The notes: generated by a model not told the origin, from the letters alone. Shown: positions 41,811-50,364, numbered from the stretch's first letter. The stretch is DNA of 64,000 bases from Arthrobacter sp. QXT-31 (GCF_001969265.1 NZ_CP019304.1:3534001-3598000); one strand, 5' to 3'. Numbers and translations are program-made.

Positions 41811-42497
41811 CTAGCCTCCCGTGCTTCCGCCCTTGGAGCTGCTGCCGAAGCCGCCCCTGCTGACAGTGCCGCCCTTGGTGCTGTAGCCCGTGGACGTCTT
41901 GGCGCCCTGCGGCACCGTCCGGGTGAAGTTCGGGTAGGCGGTCCGGTTCTGGCCGATGCCCGGAACGCTGGCACCCCGGGCGTAGAAGTACCAGGCGTAG
42001 AGGGCGCCGCCGCGCCCGGCCGAGCTGTTGCACTGCGTGTCCTCGACGCGCTCGCCGGTTTCCTCGTTGAAGCAGACCTGGGCGTAGTCGGGATCCTGCT
42101 CATTGCTTGCCACGATGGCCGTGATGGTGCCGGCCAGGAGCGCCGTGACGCCGAGGCCCACCACCACCGTGCGGCGCTGCGACCGCTTCTTCCTGGCTGC
42201 CGCCTCGCGCTCGCGGTCACGGGCGAAGGGATCGAAGACGGGGCCGGGCTGGGGTAAACCGGGCCGGTTCTGCTGTTCTGGGCCCTGGTTGCCCCCGGCT
42301 GGCTGTCCCGGTCCTTGCTGTCCCGGCATGCCGGGGGTCAGCAGTTCGGGGCGGAGCTCAGGCTTGGGCACCTGCCATGGCGGCGGCTTGGCAGGCCCGC
42401 CCCACGGGTTGTCCCCGCCGGACGGGTTGTCCGGGCCGGAGCTGCCGTCGTTTCGGCCCCCGTCAGCGTCCTTGCTCGGGTCCTTTTCCGGGTCCAT
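41811..42497 (-). CDS. YgiB-like (DUF1190) anchored protein with Gly/Ser-rich tail
   Basis: A 228-residue protein: Pro/Gly/Asp-rich N-terminus (1-90), basic stretch (RKKRSQRR), one membrane segment (about 111-128, VVVGLGVTALLAGTITAIV), then an extracytoplasmic domain with two Cys (VCFNEETGERVEDTQC) and YAWYFYARGASVPGIG, ending in a Gly/Ser tail GGTVSRGGFGSSSKGGSTGG. The Cys domain and RGGFG tail resemble E. coli YgiB, whose gene is also next to ygiC. Position directly upstream of the amidoligase suggests it is its partner or substrate. Homology is by motif only. Confidence 0.7.
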   Translation of the reverse strand: MDPEKDPSKDADGGRNDGSSGPDNPSGGDNPWGGPAKPPPWQVPKPELRPELLTPGMPGQQGPGQPAGGNQGPEQQNRPGLPQPGPVFDPFARDREREAAARKKRSQRRTVVVGLGVTALLAGTITAIVASNEQDPDYAQVCFNEETGERVEDTQCNSSAGRGGALYAWYFYARGASVPGIGQNRTAYPNFTRTVPQGAKTSTGYSTKGGTVSRGGFGSSSKGGSTGG

Positions 42498-42705
42498 GGT
42501 TCCCCTTGCTGCTCCATGCTGTTTGGCGTTGCTGTTTAACGGTGCTGGTGGCGGCCGGAACGCGTTGCTGCGGCCGGCCGGACCGGCTGGCCATCCAGCC
42601 GGAAATACTCCAGCCAGCCTAGTGGCTGGAGGGTCCTGCGGTGAATAAGCGTCCTCCTGCAGCGGTCACCTGAAACCGGCAAACCCGCTGGTCAGGCCGA
42701 GAACC

Positions 42706-42711
42706 TAGACT
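42706..42711 (+). promoter_or_regulatory. -10 hexamer TAGACT, 6 nt before ATG 42718
   Basis: Reads TAGACT-TGTCGC-ATG. Confidence 0.55.
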
Positions 42712-42717
42712 TGTCGC

Positions 42718-43371
42718 ATGCATACCGCCACTGTTCTTGCCGTTTGCCGGGTCCACCAGCTCCTGCCGGATGAAGGAAGCGTGGGCGTTACCGCCATCGA
42801 CAAGCGCCCCGTGGACGGGCCGGTGAAGGTGCACAAGCTCGGGTTGCACGGTGACGTCCAGGCCAGCCGCATCCACCACGGGGGAGTGGACCAGGCCCTG
42901 TACGCCTACTCCCAGGCCGACGCCGACTACTGGGTCGGAGAGCTGGAGCGCGAGCTGCCGCCGGGGATCTTCGGCGAGAATCTCCGGGTGGCAGGGATCG
43001 AAACCACCGGTGCCGTCATCGGTGAACGCTGGCGGATCGGGCTGGACGTTGAAGTCGAGGTCACCTCGCCGCGTGTTCCGTGCGCCACCTTCCAGCGGCG
43101 CATGGACGAGACCCAGTGGGTCAAGCGCTTCACGGAGGCCGGCCGGGTGGGCACCTATCTGCGCGTCATCAAGACCGGTTCGGTGCAGGCCGGGGACCAC
43201 ATCCACCGCCTGTTCGTGCCGAAGCACGGCGTGACCATTGGCCAGTGGTTCAGCGAGCCCGACATGGATGCCATCGAGGCCCTGCGGGACGCCGAGGCCG
43301 ACGGCGAAATCCGCCTGCAGCCCGAATACCACGACCGCTTCGAGAAGATGCTCCGCCGGGTGGGCCGCTAG
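42718..43371 (+). CDS. MOSC-domain protein (YiiM-like)
   Basis: A 217-residue protein of the MOSC family, relatives of the molybdenum cofactor sulfurase C-terminus that handle Moco or hydroxylamine-type substrates. GLHGDVQASRIHHGGVDQALYAY near residue 41 and FGENLRVAG near 84 are family signatures; SPRVPCATFQRRM near 119 holds the conserved Cys thought to carry sulfur or bind Moco. YiiM-type length. Stands alone, with no Moco gene adjacent. Confidence 0.88.
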   Translation: MHTATVLAVCRVHQLLPDEGSVGVTAIDKRPVDGPVKVHKLGLHGDVQASRIHHGGVDQALYAYSQADADYWVGELERELPPGIFGENLRVAGIETTGAVIGERWRIGLDVEVEVTSPRVPCATFQRRMDETQWVKRFTEAGRVGTYLRVIKTGSVQAGDHIHRLFVPKHGVTIGQWFSEPDMDAIEALRDAEADGEIRLQPEYHDRFEKMLRRVGR

Positions 43372-43873
43372 TCCCGCCGTCCTGCCGCATTGCTGCACCG
43401 CTTTCGGCAGCCCCCACCCGACGTGCCCCTGAATCGGTGCGGCCGCGGGAACCGGCCGAAGGATCCGGCAGAGGTGGAAACCGGTGCAGAAATGCCGTGT
43501 GTGCCCAAGCTCACCGCCCCTGCCGGACCCCCGGTTCGTCCGCATGCGGCGCCATGCCCTACACTTGAAGCATCCCCCACTCCGGAAATCCCTTATTCCT
43601 GCCCAATTTTTGAGGCAGGACTGGCAAGTGTTGGGGCCCGCAAATGTGACGCGGGCAGTTTCATAGGGAGAGCCGGCTGAAGAAAACGCTGTACAGACTG
43701 CTGGGATAGCAGCCAAGAGATGCAGTGCGAAGTCCTGCCATGGGATTGCGAAAGCGCCGGACTTCGACGTGACCGGCCGGTCAATGGATGCCCGGCGCCC
43801 ACGGCACATGTACTGCGGCTCCGCTCATTCCGGGTTGTGCCGCCTGGCCCCCTATGGATGAGGAAAGTTTCCT
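43372..43873 (+). other. 502-bp gap: MOSC terminator region and long leader of the DEAD-box helicase
   Basis: No credible gene. TACACT (43560-43565) could be the -10 of the helicase promoter, giving a 5' leader of about 300 bases. The leader contains GC-rich inverted segments, for example GACCGGCCGGTC near 43770. The helicase has GAGGAAAG as ribosome site just before 43874. Confidence 0.5.
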
Positions 43874-45904
43874 ATGCCCGAAAATCACGACGACGCCACT
43901 ACCGAAGCCGCGGAAGTAACCGAAGCTCCCGAAACCGCGGCTGCCGCCCAGGCCCCCGCTGAGGCGGAAGAAGAAGGCGTCCGCTTCGCCGACCTTGGCC
44001 TCGACGGCCGGGTCCTCGCCGCCCTCCAGGACGTCGGCTACGAAAAGCCCTCTCCCATCCAGGCAGCCACGATTCCGCTGCTGCTGGAAGGCCGCGACGT
44101 TGTTGGCCTGGCCCAGACCGGTACCGGTAAGACTGCAGCATTCGCAGTACCGGCACTGTCCAAGCTGGCCGAACTCCACGACCTGAACGGCCCGTCCCGC
44201 AAGACGCAGGCCCTGGTCCTCGCCCCGACCCGCGAGCTGGCGCTCCAGGTTGCCGAGGCGTTCACCTCCTACGCCAAGCACATCGACGACTTCACGGTGC
44301 TGCCCGTCTACGGCGGCTCCGCCTACGGCCCCCAGCTGGCGGGCCTGCGCCGCGGCGCCCAGGTTGTTGTCGGCACCCCGGGCCGCGTCATCGATCACAT
44401 CGCCAAGGGCTCGCTCGACCTCTCCGAGCTGCAGTACCTGGTCCTGGACGAGGCCGACGAAATGCTGCGCATGGGCTTCGCCGAGGACGTTGAGCAGATC
44501 TTCCAACAGACGCCGGAGGACCGCCAGGTGGCGCTGTTCTCGGCCACCATGCCGAGCCAGATCCGCCGGATGTCCAAGCAGTACCTCAACGACCCCGCCG
44601 AAATCTCGGTGAAGTCCAAGACGTCCACGGGCACCAACATCCGCCAGCGCTACCTGCAGGTCATGGGCCCGCACAAGCTCGATGCCATGACCCGCATCCT
44701 CGAGGTTGAAGAGTTCGACGGCGTCATCGCCTTCGTGCGCACCAAGATGGCCACCGAGGACCTCGCCGACAAGCTGAAGTCGCGCGGTTTCCAGGCTGCC
44801 GCCATCAACGGCGACATCCCGCAGCAGCAGCGTGAACGCACGGTTGACGCGCTGAAGGAAGGCCGGATCGACATCCTGGTGGCCACCGACGTCGCCGCCC
44901 GCGGCCTCGACGTCGAGCGCATCAGCCACGTGGTCAACTACGACATCCCCCACGACACCGAGTCCTACGTGCACCGGATTGGCCGCACCGGCCGGGCAGG
45001 CCGCGCCGGCGATGCCATCCTGTTCATGACACCGCGGGAGAAGTACCTGCTGCGCGCCATCGAGAAGGCAACCCGCCAGACGGTGGAGCAGATGCACCTG
45101 CCCACCGCTGAGACCGTAAACTCGCTGCGCCTGGGCAAGTTCGCCGAGCGTATCACCGAGACCCTGGAGTCCGAGGACGTTTCAATGTTCCGCGATCTCA
45201 TCGCCTCCTACGAGGAAGAGCACAAGGTGCCGGCGGCAGAAATCGCCGCGGCACTGGCGGTCATGGCGCAGGGCGGCCAGCCGCTCCTGGTCAAGGAACT
45301 GCCGGCAGCTCCCGAGTACCAGAAGCGCGAACGGTCAAAGGACGGCTTCGGTTCCCGAGGCCCGACCCGCCAGCTGACCGAGGGAAACGCCACCTACCGG
45401 ATCGCCGTAGGACGCCGCCAGCGTGTCATGCCCGGTTCCATCGTGGGCGCCATCGCCAACGAGGGTGGCATCTCCTCGTCCCAGATCGGCGGGATTGACA
45501 TCCGCTCGGACCACTCGCTGGTGGAGCTGCCTGCTGACCTGAGCCAGGAGCAGCTGCGCGCCCTGTCCCGCACGCGGATCGGCGGCGAGCTGATCCACCT
45601 TGAGCTGGATTCCGGACGTCGTCCCTCGGGTGACCGTGGCGACCGTGGTGGCTACCAGGGCGGCCGTGGCGGCAACTTCAAGGGCGGCGGCGGCTTCAAG
45701 AAGGAGTTCCGCAAGAACGACGGCGAGCGTTCCTCGGCTGACCGTGGCGGCCGTGCGTACAGCGAACGTTCCGAGCGCGGCTTCGGGGGCGACCGGGGCC
45801 AGTCCAGCGACTCCCGCTACGGCGGCCACGGTGACGGCGCACGCAAGCCGCGCCACGGCAGCGAGGGCGGCCACCGCGACTTCAACCGCAAGGGCAAGTG
45901 GTAA
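43874..45904 (+). CDS. deaD: DEAD-box ATP-dependent RNA helicase (DeaD/CsdA type)
   Basis: A 676-residue RNA helicase for ribosome assembly and cold or RNA-structure stress. Motifs in order: Q motif YEKPSPIQ, Walker A AQTGTGKT near 80, [16 protein letters not shown] at 192-195, SAT, ARGLDV and [12 protein letters not shown] DbpA-type RNA-binding domain follows ([22 protein letters not shown] to LIHLELD, about 505-577), then a Gly/Arg-rich tail (579-676). A 38-residue acidic Ala/Glu stretch precedes the Q motif. Long 5' leader suggests post-transcriptional control. Confidence 0.95.
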   Translation: MPENHDDATTEAAEVTEAPETAAAAQAPAEAEEEGVRFADLGLDGRVLAALQDVGYEKPSPIQAATIPLLLEGRDVVGLAQTGTGKTAAFAVPALSKLAELHDLNGPSRKTQALVLAPTRELALQVAEAFTSYAKHIDDFTVLPVYGGSAYGPQLAGLRRGAQVVVGTPGRVIDHIAKGSLDLSELQYLVLDEADEMLRMGFAEDVEQIFQQTPEDRQVALFSATMPSQIRRMSKQYLNDPAEISVKSKTSTGTNIRQRYLQVMGPHKLDAMTRILEVEEFDGVIAFVRTKMATEDLADKLKSRGFQAAAINGDIPQQQRERTVDALKEGRIDILVATDVAARGLDVERISHVVNYDIPHDTESYVHRIGRTGRAGRAGDAILFMTPREKYLLRAIEKATRQTVEQMHLPTAETVNSLRLGKFAERITETLESEDVSMFRDLIASYEEEHKVPAAEIAAALAVMAQGGQPLLVKELPAAPEYQKRERSKDGFGSRGPTRQLTEGNATYRIAVGRRQRVMPGSIVGAIANEGGISSSQIGGIDIRSDHSLVELPADLSQEQLRALSRTRIGGELIHLELDSGRRPSGDRGDRGGYQGGRGGNFKGGGGFKKEFRKNDGERSSADRGGRAYSERSERGFGGDRGQSSDSRYGGHGDGARKPRHGSEGGHRDFNRKGKW

Positions 45905-45946
45905 CCACTCATCCCGATGAATGACGTTGCGGTGACTTTCGCATCC

Positions 45947-45988
45947 AAATAGAAACAGGCCGGCTGAACAGCCGGCCTGTTTCTATTT
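45947..45988 (+). terminator. 20-bp perfect hairpin after deaD
   Basis: AAATAGAAACAGGCCGGCTG (45947-45966) pairs perfectly with 45969-45988; the 3' arm itself contains T-rich sequence. Confidence 0.88.
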
Positions 45989-46156
45989 AAGGCTGCTGTC
46001 CCTTGCGCCAAGCCTGCCCTCCCGCGCGGCTGTGTATCCTTCGTCACATCCATGCCCAAAGGTCCCTTCGAAAGCCGCCCCGGGCCGCCTTGCAGGCCGC
46101 TTTTGGCCCGGATTTCCAGGCTTTTTCCGCCCAAAGGACCCCGTTCCGCCGTCGAT

Positions 46157-46185
46157 TTGTTGAGTGCCAGATCTTCCGGTAGAGT
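46157..46185 (+). promoter_or_regulatory. Promoter of tRNA-Thr
   Basis: TTGTTG (46157-46162), 17-bp spacer, TAGAGT (46180-46185), about 11 bases before the tRNA 5' end. Confidence 0.65.
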
Positions 46186-46196
46186 ATTTACTCGTT

Positions 46197-46268
46197 GCCC
46201 CCCTAGCTCAGTGGTAGAGCGCGTTCTTGGTAAGAACGAGGTCACCGGATCGATTCCGGTGGGGGGCT
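46197..46268 (+). tRNA. tRNA-Thr (anticodon GGT)
   Basis: Acceptor GCCCCCC (46197-46203) pairs with GGGGGGC (46261-46267). Anticodon loop TTGGTAA carries GGT; T arm ACCGG-ATCGATT-CCGGT. CCA is not encoded. Confidence 0.95.
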
Positions 46269-46270
46269 CG

Positions 46271-46327
46271 GAATGAGGGCCTGTGTCAAGGCGGTCTTGA
46301 CCGGCTTGACACAGGTTTTTCTCATTC
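46271..46327 (+). terminator. Terminator between tRNA-Thr and tRNA-Met
   Basis: CCTGTGTCAAG (46280-46290) pairs with 46305-46315 and is followed by TTTTT; outer GAATGAG/CTCATTC can also pair. The two tRNAs are therefore probably separate units or partly read through. Confidence 0.85.
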
Positions 46328-46329
46328 GT

Positions 46330-46403
46330 GGCGGTGTAGCTCAGTTGGTTAGAGCGCACGACTCATAATCGTGAGGTCGGGAGATCGAGCCTCCCCACCG
46401 CTA
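46330..46403 (+). tRNA. tRNA-Met (anticodon CAT, elongator type)
   Basis: Acceptor GGCGGTG (46330-46336) pairs with CACCGCT (46396-46402) with one terminal G-T wobble. Anticodon loop CTCATAA carries CAT; T arm GGGAG-ATCGAGC-CTCCC. The paired first base argues against an initiator tRNA. A tRNA-Ile2 with modified CAT cannot be excluded. Confidence 0.92.
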
Positions 46404-46411
46404 CAGAAACT

Positions 46412-46446
46412 GCAGGTCAGAGGCGTTCCGCCCCTGGCCTGCTTTT
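46412..46446 (+). terminator. Terminator of tRNA-Met
   Basis: A 14-bp stem with one mismatch and one G-T pair (46412-46425 with 46429-46442) ends in TTTT. Confidence 0.8.
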
Positions 46447-46491
46447 GTTTGTGGGCCCGGGACCCCCAAGCCGTCGTGGGGCACTTTGGGC

Positions 46492-46518
46492 CCGCCGTCG
46501 TCGTCATAACGACGGCGG
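46492..46518. terminator. Hairpin after the HNH nuclease gene
   Basis: CCGCCGTCGT (46492-46501) pairs perfectly with 46509-46518, loop of 7. It lies beyond the leftward gene's stop. Confidence 0.65.
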
Positions 46519-46581
46519 CCGGCGAGTCCCGCACCAAAGCGCCCCAGCTGCGTGCTGGCTCAGACCCAGGCCCGCGCAGGC

Positions 46582-47343
46582 CTAGACCCTGGTGACGCTG
46601 ATGCGCACGTTCGCGCAGGAGTCGGCGTAGCGGATCAGGGCTGCCTTCTCGGCGCTGTCCACCCGCAGGCCCCAGCGGATCTTCACCGCGATCCAGTTGC
46701 CGATGTACTCGCACCTGTTCGCCGGCGGCATCCACGCCTCCGGCCCCTTGGCCTGCTTGGCTGAGTTCAGCGACGCCGTCTGCGCGTTGAGGGAGCGGGT
46801 GTCGCCGAGGTCGTTGTAGAACGCCACCCGGCGCGCCTGCGACCAGTAACGGGCGCCGGATCCCCATGCCTCGTGGACGGGAACGGTGTGGTCGATCTCC
46901 ACGGCCGACGCCAGATAGTGCGTGCGGTTGTCCCACCGGGTGATCCAGCGGGATGTGCGCACGGTGCAGCGCCGCGAGGTGGTGTACGTCGCTGCTGCCT
47001 TTGCCTCCTGGAGCAGGACCTCCGCCCGGGTGTTCTGGCAGTCACGGTTGGTGTCCAGCCAGCTGCCGAAATAGCGCGTGCGGTCATAGCCGGCGTTGTT
47101 CTCCGCGCTCACCGTGAGGGCACGGGCGGCGGTGCGCAGCGGCGCGGAATAGTACGAGGCAGCCTCCGCGGGGACGGCTAGCCCGGTGAGCAGGAGGCCG
47201 GCGGTCACGGCGGCAGTGGACAGCGACCTGAACCAAGGGCCGGACGTGACGGACGCAGTGATGGCAACCACCCGTCGTCGGGCCTGTTTGAGCGGGTTGG
47301 CGGCCCGAGAAGGGCGTGCGTGATTGAACGTGCCTAGCGGCAT
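46582..47343 (-). CDS. Secreted HNH endonuclease-like protein (DUF1524)
   Basis: A 253-residue exported protein. An extended basic N-terminus and hydrophobic stretch (about 40-62, ending VPAEAAS) form the signal peptide. The nuclease core is EIDHTVPVHEAWGSGA (Asp-His of the HNH-type motif), LGDTRSLNAQTASLNSAKQAKGPEAWMPP (Asn-x-x-Lys/Gly-Pro block) and CEYIGNWIAVKIRW, as in DUF1524/GmrSD-like secreted nucleases. Cys pairs suit an exported protein. ATG 47343 has GGGGGA upstream; the longer frame to 47400 lacks one. Probable role: extracellular DNA degradation. Confidence 0.87.
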   Translation of the reverse strand: MPLGTFNHARPSRAANPLKQARRRVVAITASVTSGPWFRSLSTAAVTAGLLLTGLAVPAEAASYYSAPLRTAARALTVSAENNAGYDRTRYFGSWLDTNRDCQNTRAEVLLQEAKAAATYTTSRRCTVRTSRWITRWDNRTHYLASAVEIDHTVPVHEAWGSGARYWSQARRVAFYNDLGDTRSLNAQTASLNSAKQAKGPEAWMPPANRCEYIGNWIAVKIRWGLRVDSAEKAALIRYADSCANVRISVTRV

Positions 47344-47547
47344 GATTCCCCCAATGATGATTCCTGAACAGTACGGATTGCTTGATGCGTCAACCAGCAT
47401 GGCAGCCGAAACAGGGGAGAACCGGATCCTTGATCAGGTCTTGATCCAATCCTGTGCGAACGCTGGGAATGACCCGGAACCGTTGCGGTCCGCGCGGCGG
47501 GAACCTAGGGTCGAACTGCACACCACAGGCGGAGAACTGGAGCCGGC

Positions 47548-48111
47548 ATGGCCAGACTGATCTATTCGGGCCTCATCTCTGTTGACGGGTACATGGCGGA
47601 CCGGGAGGGCAACTTCGACTGGGCCGAGCCGGACGCCGAGGTGCATTCCTTCATCAACGGGCTGCAGCGAACGGTCGGAACCTATCTGTTCGGACGCCGG
47701 ATGTACGAGGTGCTGGCGGTCTGGGAGCACCCGGAGTCCTTCGGCGAGGTGCCGGCGTACATCCGGGACTTTGCGGAGCAGTGGCAGGCGGCGGACAAGG
47801 TGGTCTACTCCCGGACATTGCAGGACGTGTCCACTGCCCGGACACGGATCGAGCGGGAGTTCAGCGCTGACGCCGTCGCTAGGCTCAAGGAGCAGGCTGG
47901 CCGGGACCTGGCAATCGGCGGCCCCGAGATTGCCGCGGAAGCCATCCGTGCCGGTCTGGTGGACGAGTTCCAGATGTTCGTCACACCCGTGGCCGTGGGC
48001 GGCGGCAAGCGCTTCCTCCCGGCCGACATCCGCCTGGGGCTCGAGCTGCTGGAGGAACGGCGCTTCAGCAACGGCACGGTCTTCCTCCGCTACGCCAACC
48101 GGGCGGGTTGA
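47548..48111 (+). CDS. Dihydrofolate-reductase-like (RibD C-terminal) protein
   Basis: A 187-residue NADPH-binding reductase-fold protein. ARLIYSGLISVDGYMADREGNFDWA, TYLFGRRMYEVLAVW and the C-terminal IGGPEIAAEAIRAGLVDEFQMFVTPVAVGGGKRF match the RibD C-terminal/DHFR-like family common in actinobacteria. It is not the essential folate enzyme; substrate unknown. TAGGGT near 47507 may be its -10, about 35 bases upstream of the ATG. Confidence 0.87.
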   Translation: MARLIYSGLISVDGYMADREGNFDWAEPDAEVHSFINGLQRTVGTYLFGRRMYEVLAVWEHPESFGEVPAYIRDFAEQWQAADKVVYSRTLQDVSTARTRIEREFSADAVARLKEQAGRDLAIGGPEIAAEAIRAGLVDEFQMFVTPVAVGGGKRFLPADIRLGLELLEERRFSNGTVFLRYANRAG

Positions 48112-48141
48112 TCCTGGGCGGGTTGATCCTGGGCGGGTTGA
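48101..48141 (+). repeat. 15-bp tandem repeat across a stop codon
   Basis: GGGCGGGTTGATCCT at 48101, 48116 and (partial) 48131. The stop of the upstream gene (48109-48111) lies in copy one. Confidence 0.85.
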
Positions 48142-48178
48142 ACCGGACCGGAGAACCCGCCTGGGACACAATGGGGAC

Positions 48179-48838
48179 ATGACCCGCATCGCAATCATCG
48201 GCGGCCACGGCAAGGTGGCCCTGCAACTGTCCGCCCTCCTGACGGAACAGGGCCACAGCGTCACGTCCTTCATCCGCAACCCTGACCACGCGGAGGACGT
48301 CGCCGCCACCGGCGCATCGCCGTCGGTCCTGGACGTTGAAAAGTCGACGACGGCGGACATCGCCGCCGCGCTCCGGAACCACGACGCCGTGGTCTGGTCA
48401 GCCGGTGCCGGGGGAGGGAACCCGGCCCGCACGTACGCGGTGGACCGGGATGCCGCCATCCGTTCCATGGACGCTGCCGTGGAGGCCGGCGTCGGGCGGT
48501 ATGTGATGGTGTCCTACTTCGGCGCCGGGCCGGACCACGGGATTCCCGAGGGGCACAGCTTCCGGCCCTATGCCGAGGCCAAGGCCGCCGCTGACGAGTA
48601 CCTCCGTGGCACGGGGCTCGCCTGGACCATCCTGGGGCCGGGGTCGCTAACCGAGGGGCCGGGAAACGGGCTCATCGACGTCAACCCTGCCGACACCAGC
48701 GCCGGCACCCACACGTCCCGAGCCAACGTGGCGATCGTGGCTGCGGCAGTGCTGGACTGGCCTGGGACCGCCGGCCGGACCATCGAGTTCCGCGACGGCG
48801 CCCAGCCCGTTGCAGCCGCGCTCGAAGCCCTGCAGTAA
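48179..48838 (+). CDS. NAD(P)-binding protein (NmrA/SDR a5-like)
   Basis: A 219-residue atypical SDR: IAIIGGHGKVALQLSALL is the N-terminal nucleotide-binding loop, VVWSAGAGGG and YVMVSYFGA follow, and FRPYAEAKAAADEYLRGTGLAWTILGPGSLTEGPG is the characteristic YxxxK-containing block and C-terminal part. Such proteins act as epimerase/reductase relatives or NAD(P)H sensors. The hexamer CACAAT six bases before ATG 48179 suggests a leaderless start, and no ribosome site is apparent. Confidence 0.85.
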   Translation: MTRIAIIGGHGKVALQLSALLTEQGHSVTSFIRNPDHAEDVAATGASPSVLDVEKSTTADIAAALRNHDAVVWSAGAGGGNPARTYAVDRDAAIRSMDAAVEAGVGRYVMVSYFGAGPDHGIPEGHSFRPYAEAKAAADEYLRGTGLAWTILGPGSLTEGPGNGLIDVNPADTSAGTHTSRANVAIVAAAVLDWPGTAGRTIEFRDGAQPVAAALEALQ

Positions 48839-48854
48839 GCGCCGGCCGAGCCAA

Positions 48855-48918
48855 GCGCGAACGTACACTTGTGGCCCTAAATCAGGGTGTTTTTGGGGCC
48901 ACAAGTGTACGTTCGCGC
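48855..48918. terminator. Long palindrome, family A, between convergent genes
   Basis: A perfect 23-bp stem: GCGCGAACGTACACTTGTGG... (48855-48877) with 48896-48918, loop of 18. Arms match those at 23434-23497. Confidence 0.85.
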
Positions 48919-48931
48919 AGTTCGTGGACAG

Positions 48932-50134
48932 TTACGCCGGGACGTTGAGCTCCAGGTCGAGGGAGTTCTTCTCCACGTAGTCCAGGGCCCGGCGGACTGC
49001 GCCCACGGTCACGATTGAGTCGCCCAGCGGCGAGACCGCCACGCGCGGCGGGGTGGCTGTGAACTCCGGCAGCCGGGCGGCAATGGGCACGAGCAGGACT
49101 CCCGCGGAGTTGGCGACGGCACCGCCGATCACCACGAGTTCGGGGTTGACCATGGTGGCCACCGAACCGATGACCCGGGCCATCCTGTCCGCCAGCCGGT
49201 CCAGGATCTTCAGCGCCTCGGCGTCGCCGGCCGCGGCCGCGGCAAAGACGTGCTCCGCCTCCGCCCCCGTGGCCGCATGTGCACGGAGGGACGTCTTGGC
49301 GGGGCCTTCCAGCACCTCCGCGGCCCAGATTCGCGCCAGGGTCGCGATGCCGTAGGTGTCGCCGACGCCTTCCAGCAGGTCCAGGTACGCAAGTTCCCCC
49401 GCGCCGCCGCCACTGCCGTGCAGCAGGCGGCCGCCTTCGATGACGCCGGAACCGAAGCGCTCGCTCGCCAGGATGACGACGACGTCGTCCACACCCGCGC
49501 CCGCGCCCCGCCACCGGTCCCCAAGTGCGGCGAGGTTGGCGTCGTTCTCCAGCAGCACGGTCCATCCGTGCAGGTCGTCCAGCGCGGACCTGAGGCCGAC
49601 GTCGAACAGCCCCCAGAAGTGCTGTGATGCCAGCACGTTGCCCTTCCGGTCCACCGGTGCGGCGATGCCGGCGCACACGGCCAGCACCGAGTCGGTGGAG
49701 GCTCCCACGCTGTCCAGCGCCATCAGGGCGGCCTTGTCAATGACCGCCACGCGTTCCGCGGGGGAGATGTCCTCAATCTCAAAGGGCTGGCTGGCCCGGC
49801 CAAGCGCCTTGCCGCGAAGGTCCGACACCACCACGGTCGCCTTGGAGAAACCGACGTCCATGCCCAGGACGTAGCCTGCCCGCTCATTGAGTTCGAAGCG
49901 GCGGGCCGGACGTCCCTTCTGGTAGCCGCCAAAGGCGCGCTGGTTTTCCAGTTCGGTGATCCACCCGCGCTGCATGAGGTCCTCGCACACGGAGATCGCC
50001 GTGGCCCGGGTCAGTCCCGTGGCCTGGATGACGTCGGTAACCGTCACCGCGCCCGAAGCGCGCATGAAATCCAGGACCGCTCCGGCACTCACTCGGCGCA
50101 GCAGCTGGGGCGTTGCCGCCGTCATCTCGGACAT
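48932..50134 (-). CDS. ROK-family transcriptional repressor
   Basis: A 400-residue repressor. N-terminal winged helix (about 15-70, VTVTDVIQATGLTRATAISVCEDLMQRGWI) and a sugar-kinase-like ROK domain with GMDVGFSKATVVVSD, LENDANLAALGDRWRGAG, GSGVIEGGRLLHGSGGGAGELAY and NPELVVIGGAV. The usual CxCGxxGC zinc motif after GELA is absent. It is divergent from the alpha-glucoside ABC operon and should respond to its sugar or a derivative. ATG 50134 has AAGGAGG nine bases upstream. Confidence 0.9.
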   Translation of the reverse strand: MSEMTAATPQLLRRVSAGAVLDFMRASGAVTVTDVIQATGLTRATAISVCEDLMQRGWITELENQRAFGGYQKGRPARRFELNERAGYVLGMDVGFSKATVVVSDLRGKALGRASQPFEIEDISPAERVAVIDKAALMALDSVGASTDSVLAVCAGIAAPVDRKGNVLASQHFWGLFDVGLRSALDDLHGWTVLLENDANLAALGDRWRGAGAGVDDVVVILASERFGSGVIEGGRLLHGSGGGAGELAYLDLLEGVGDTYGIATLARIWAAEVLEGPAKTSLRAHAATGAEAEHVFAAAAAGDAEALKILDRLADRMARVIGSVATMVNPELVVIGGAVANSAGVLLVPIAARLPEFTATPPRVAVSPLGDSIVTVGAVRRALDYVEKNSLDLELNVPA

Positions 50135-50163
50135 GGTGTTGACCTCCTTGTGCTCTGCCCCAC

Positions 50164-50200
50164 ATAATACTTGAGGAACTAAATTTAGATTCCATATAAA
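50164..50200. promoter_or_regulatory. Divergent promoters with a ROK operator
   Basis: Rightward: TTGAGG (50171-50176), 18 bp, TATAAA (50195-50200). Leftward: TATTAT (50164-50169 read on the minus strand). The palindrome CTAAATTTAG (50179-50188) sits inside both promoters; the whole segment is AT-rich. Confidence 0.65.
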
Positions 50201-50280
50201 TTCTCCCCGTGGGCCGGACGGCCGCCGGCCACGGGATCTTCCTTCCAGCTTTTTCCTCAGCCTTTTGCAAAGGAGCAACT

Positions 50281-50364
50281 GTGAACAGCCCCTTGTACTG
50301 CCGTCGCCGTGCCTCTCAACGGCCAGCCACCCGCCTGCTTTCCGCCCTGGCTCCAGCGCTGTGA
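50281..50364 (+). CDS. 27-residue upstream ORF coupled to the binding-protein gene
   Basis: GTG 50281 has AAAGGAG five bases upstream, the best ribosome site before the operon. It encodes an Arg-rich 27-mer (VNSPLYCRRRASQRP...) and stops at TGA 50362-50364, overlapping the binding-protein GTG as GTGA. The binding-protein start has no ribosome site of its own. Not a recognised family. Confidence 0.55.
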   Translation: MNSPLYCRRRASQRPATRLLSALAPAL

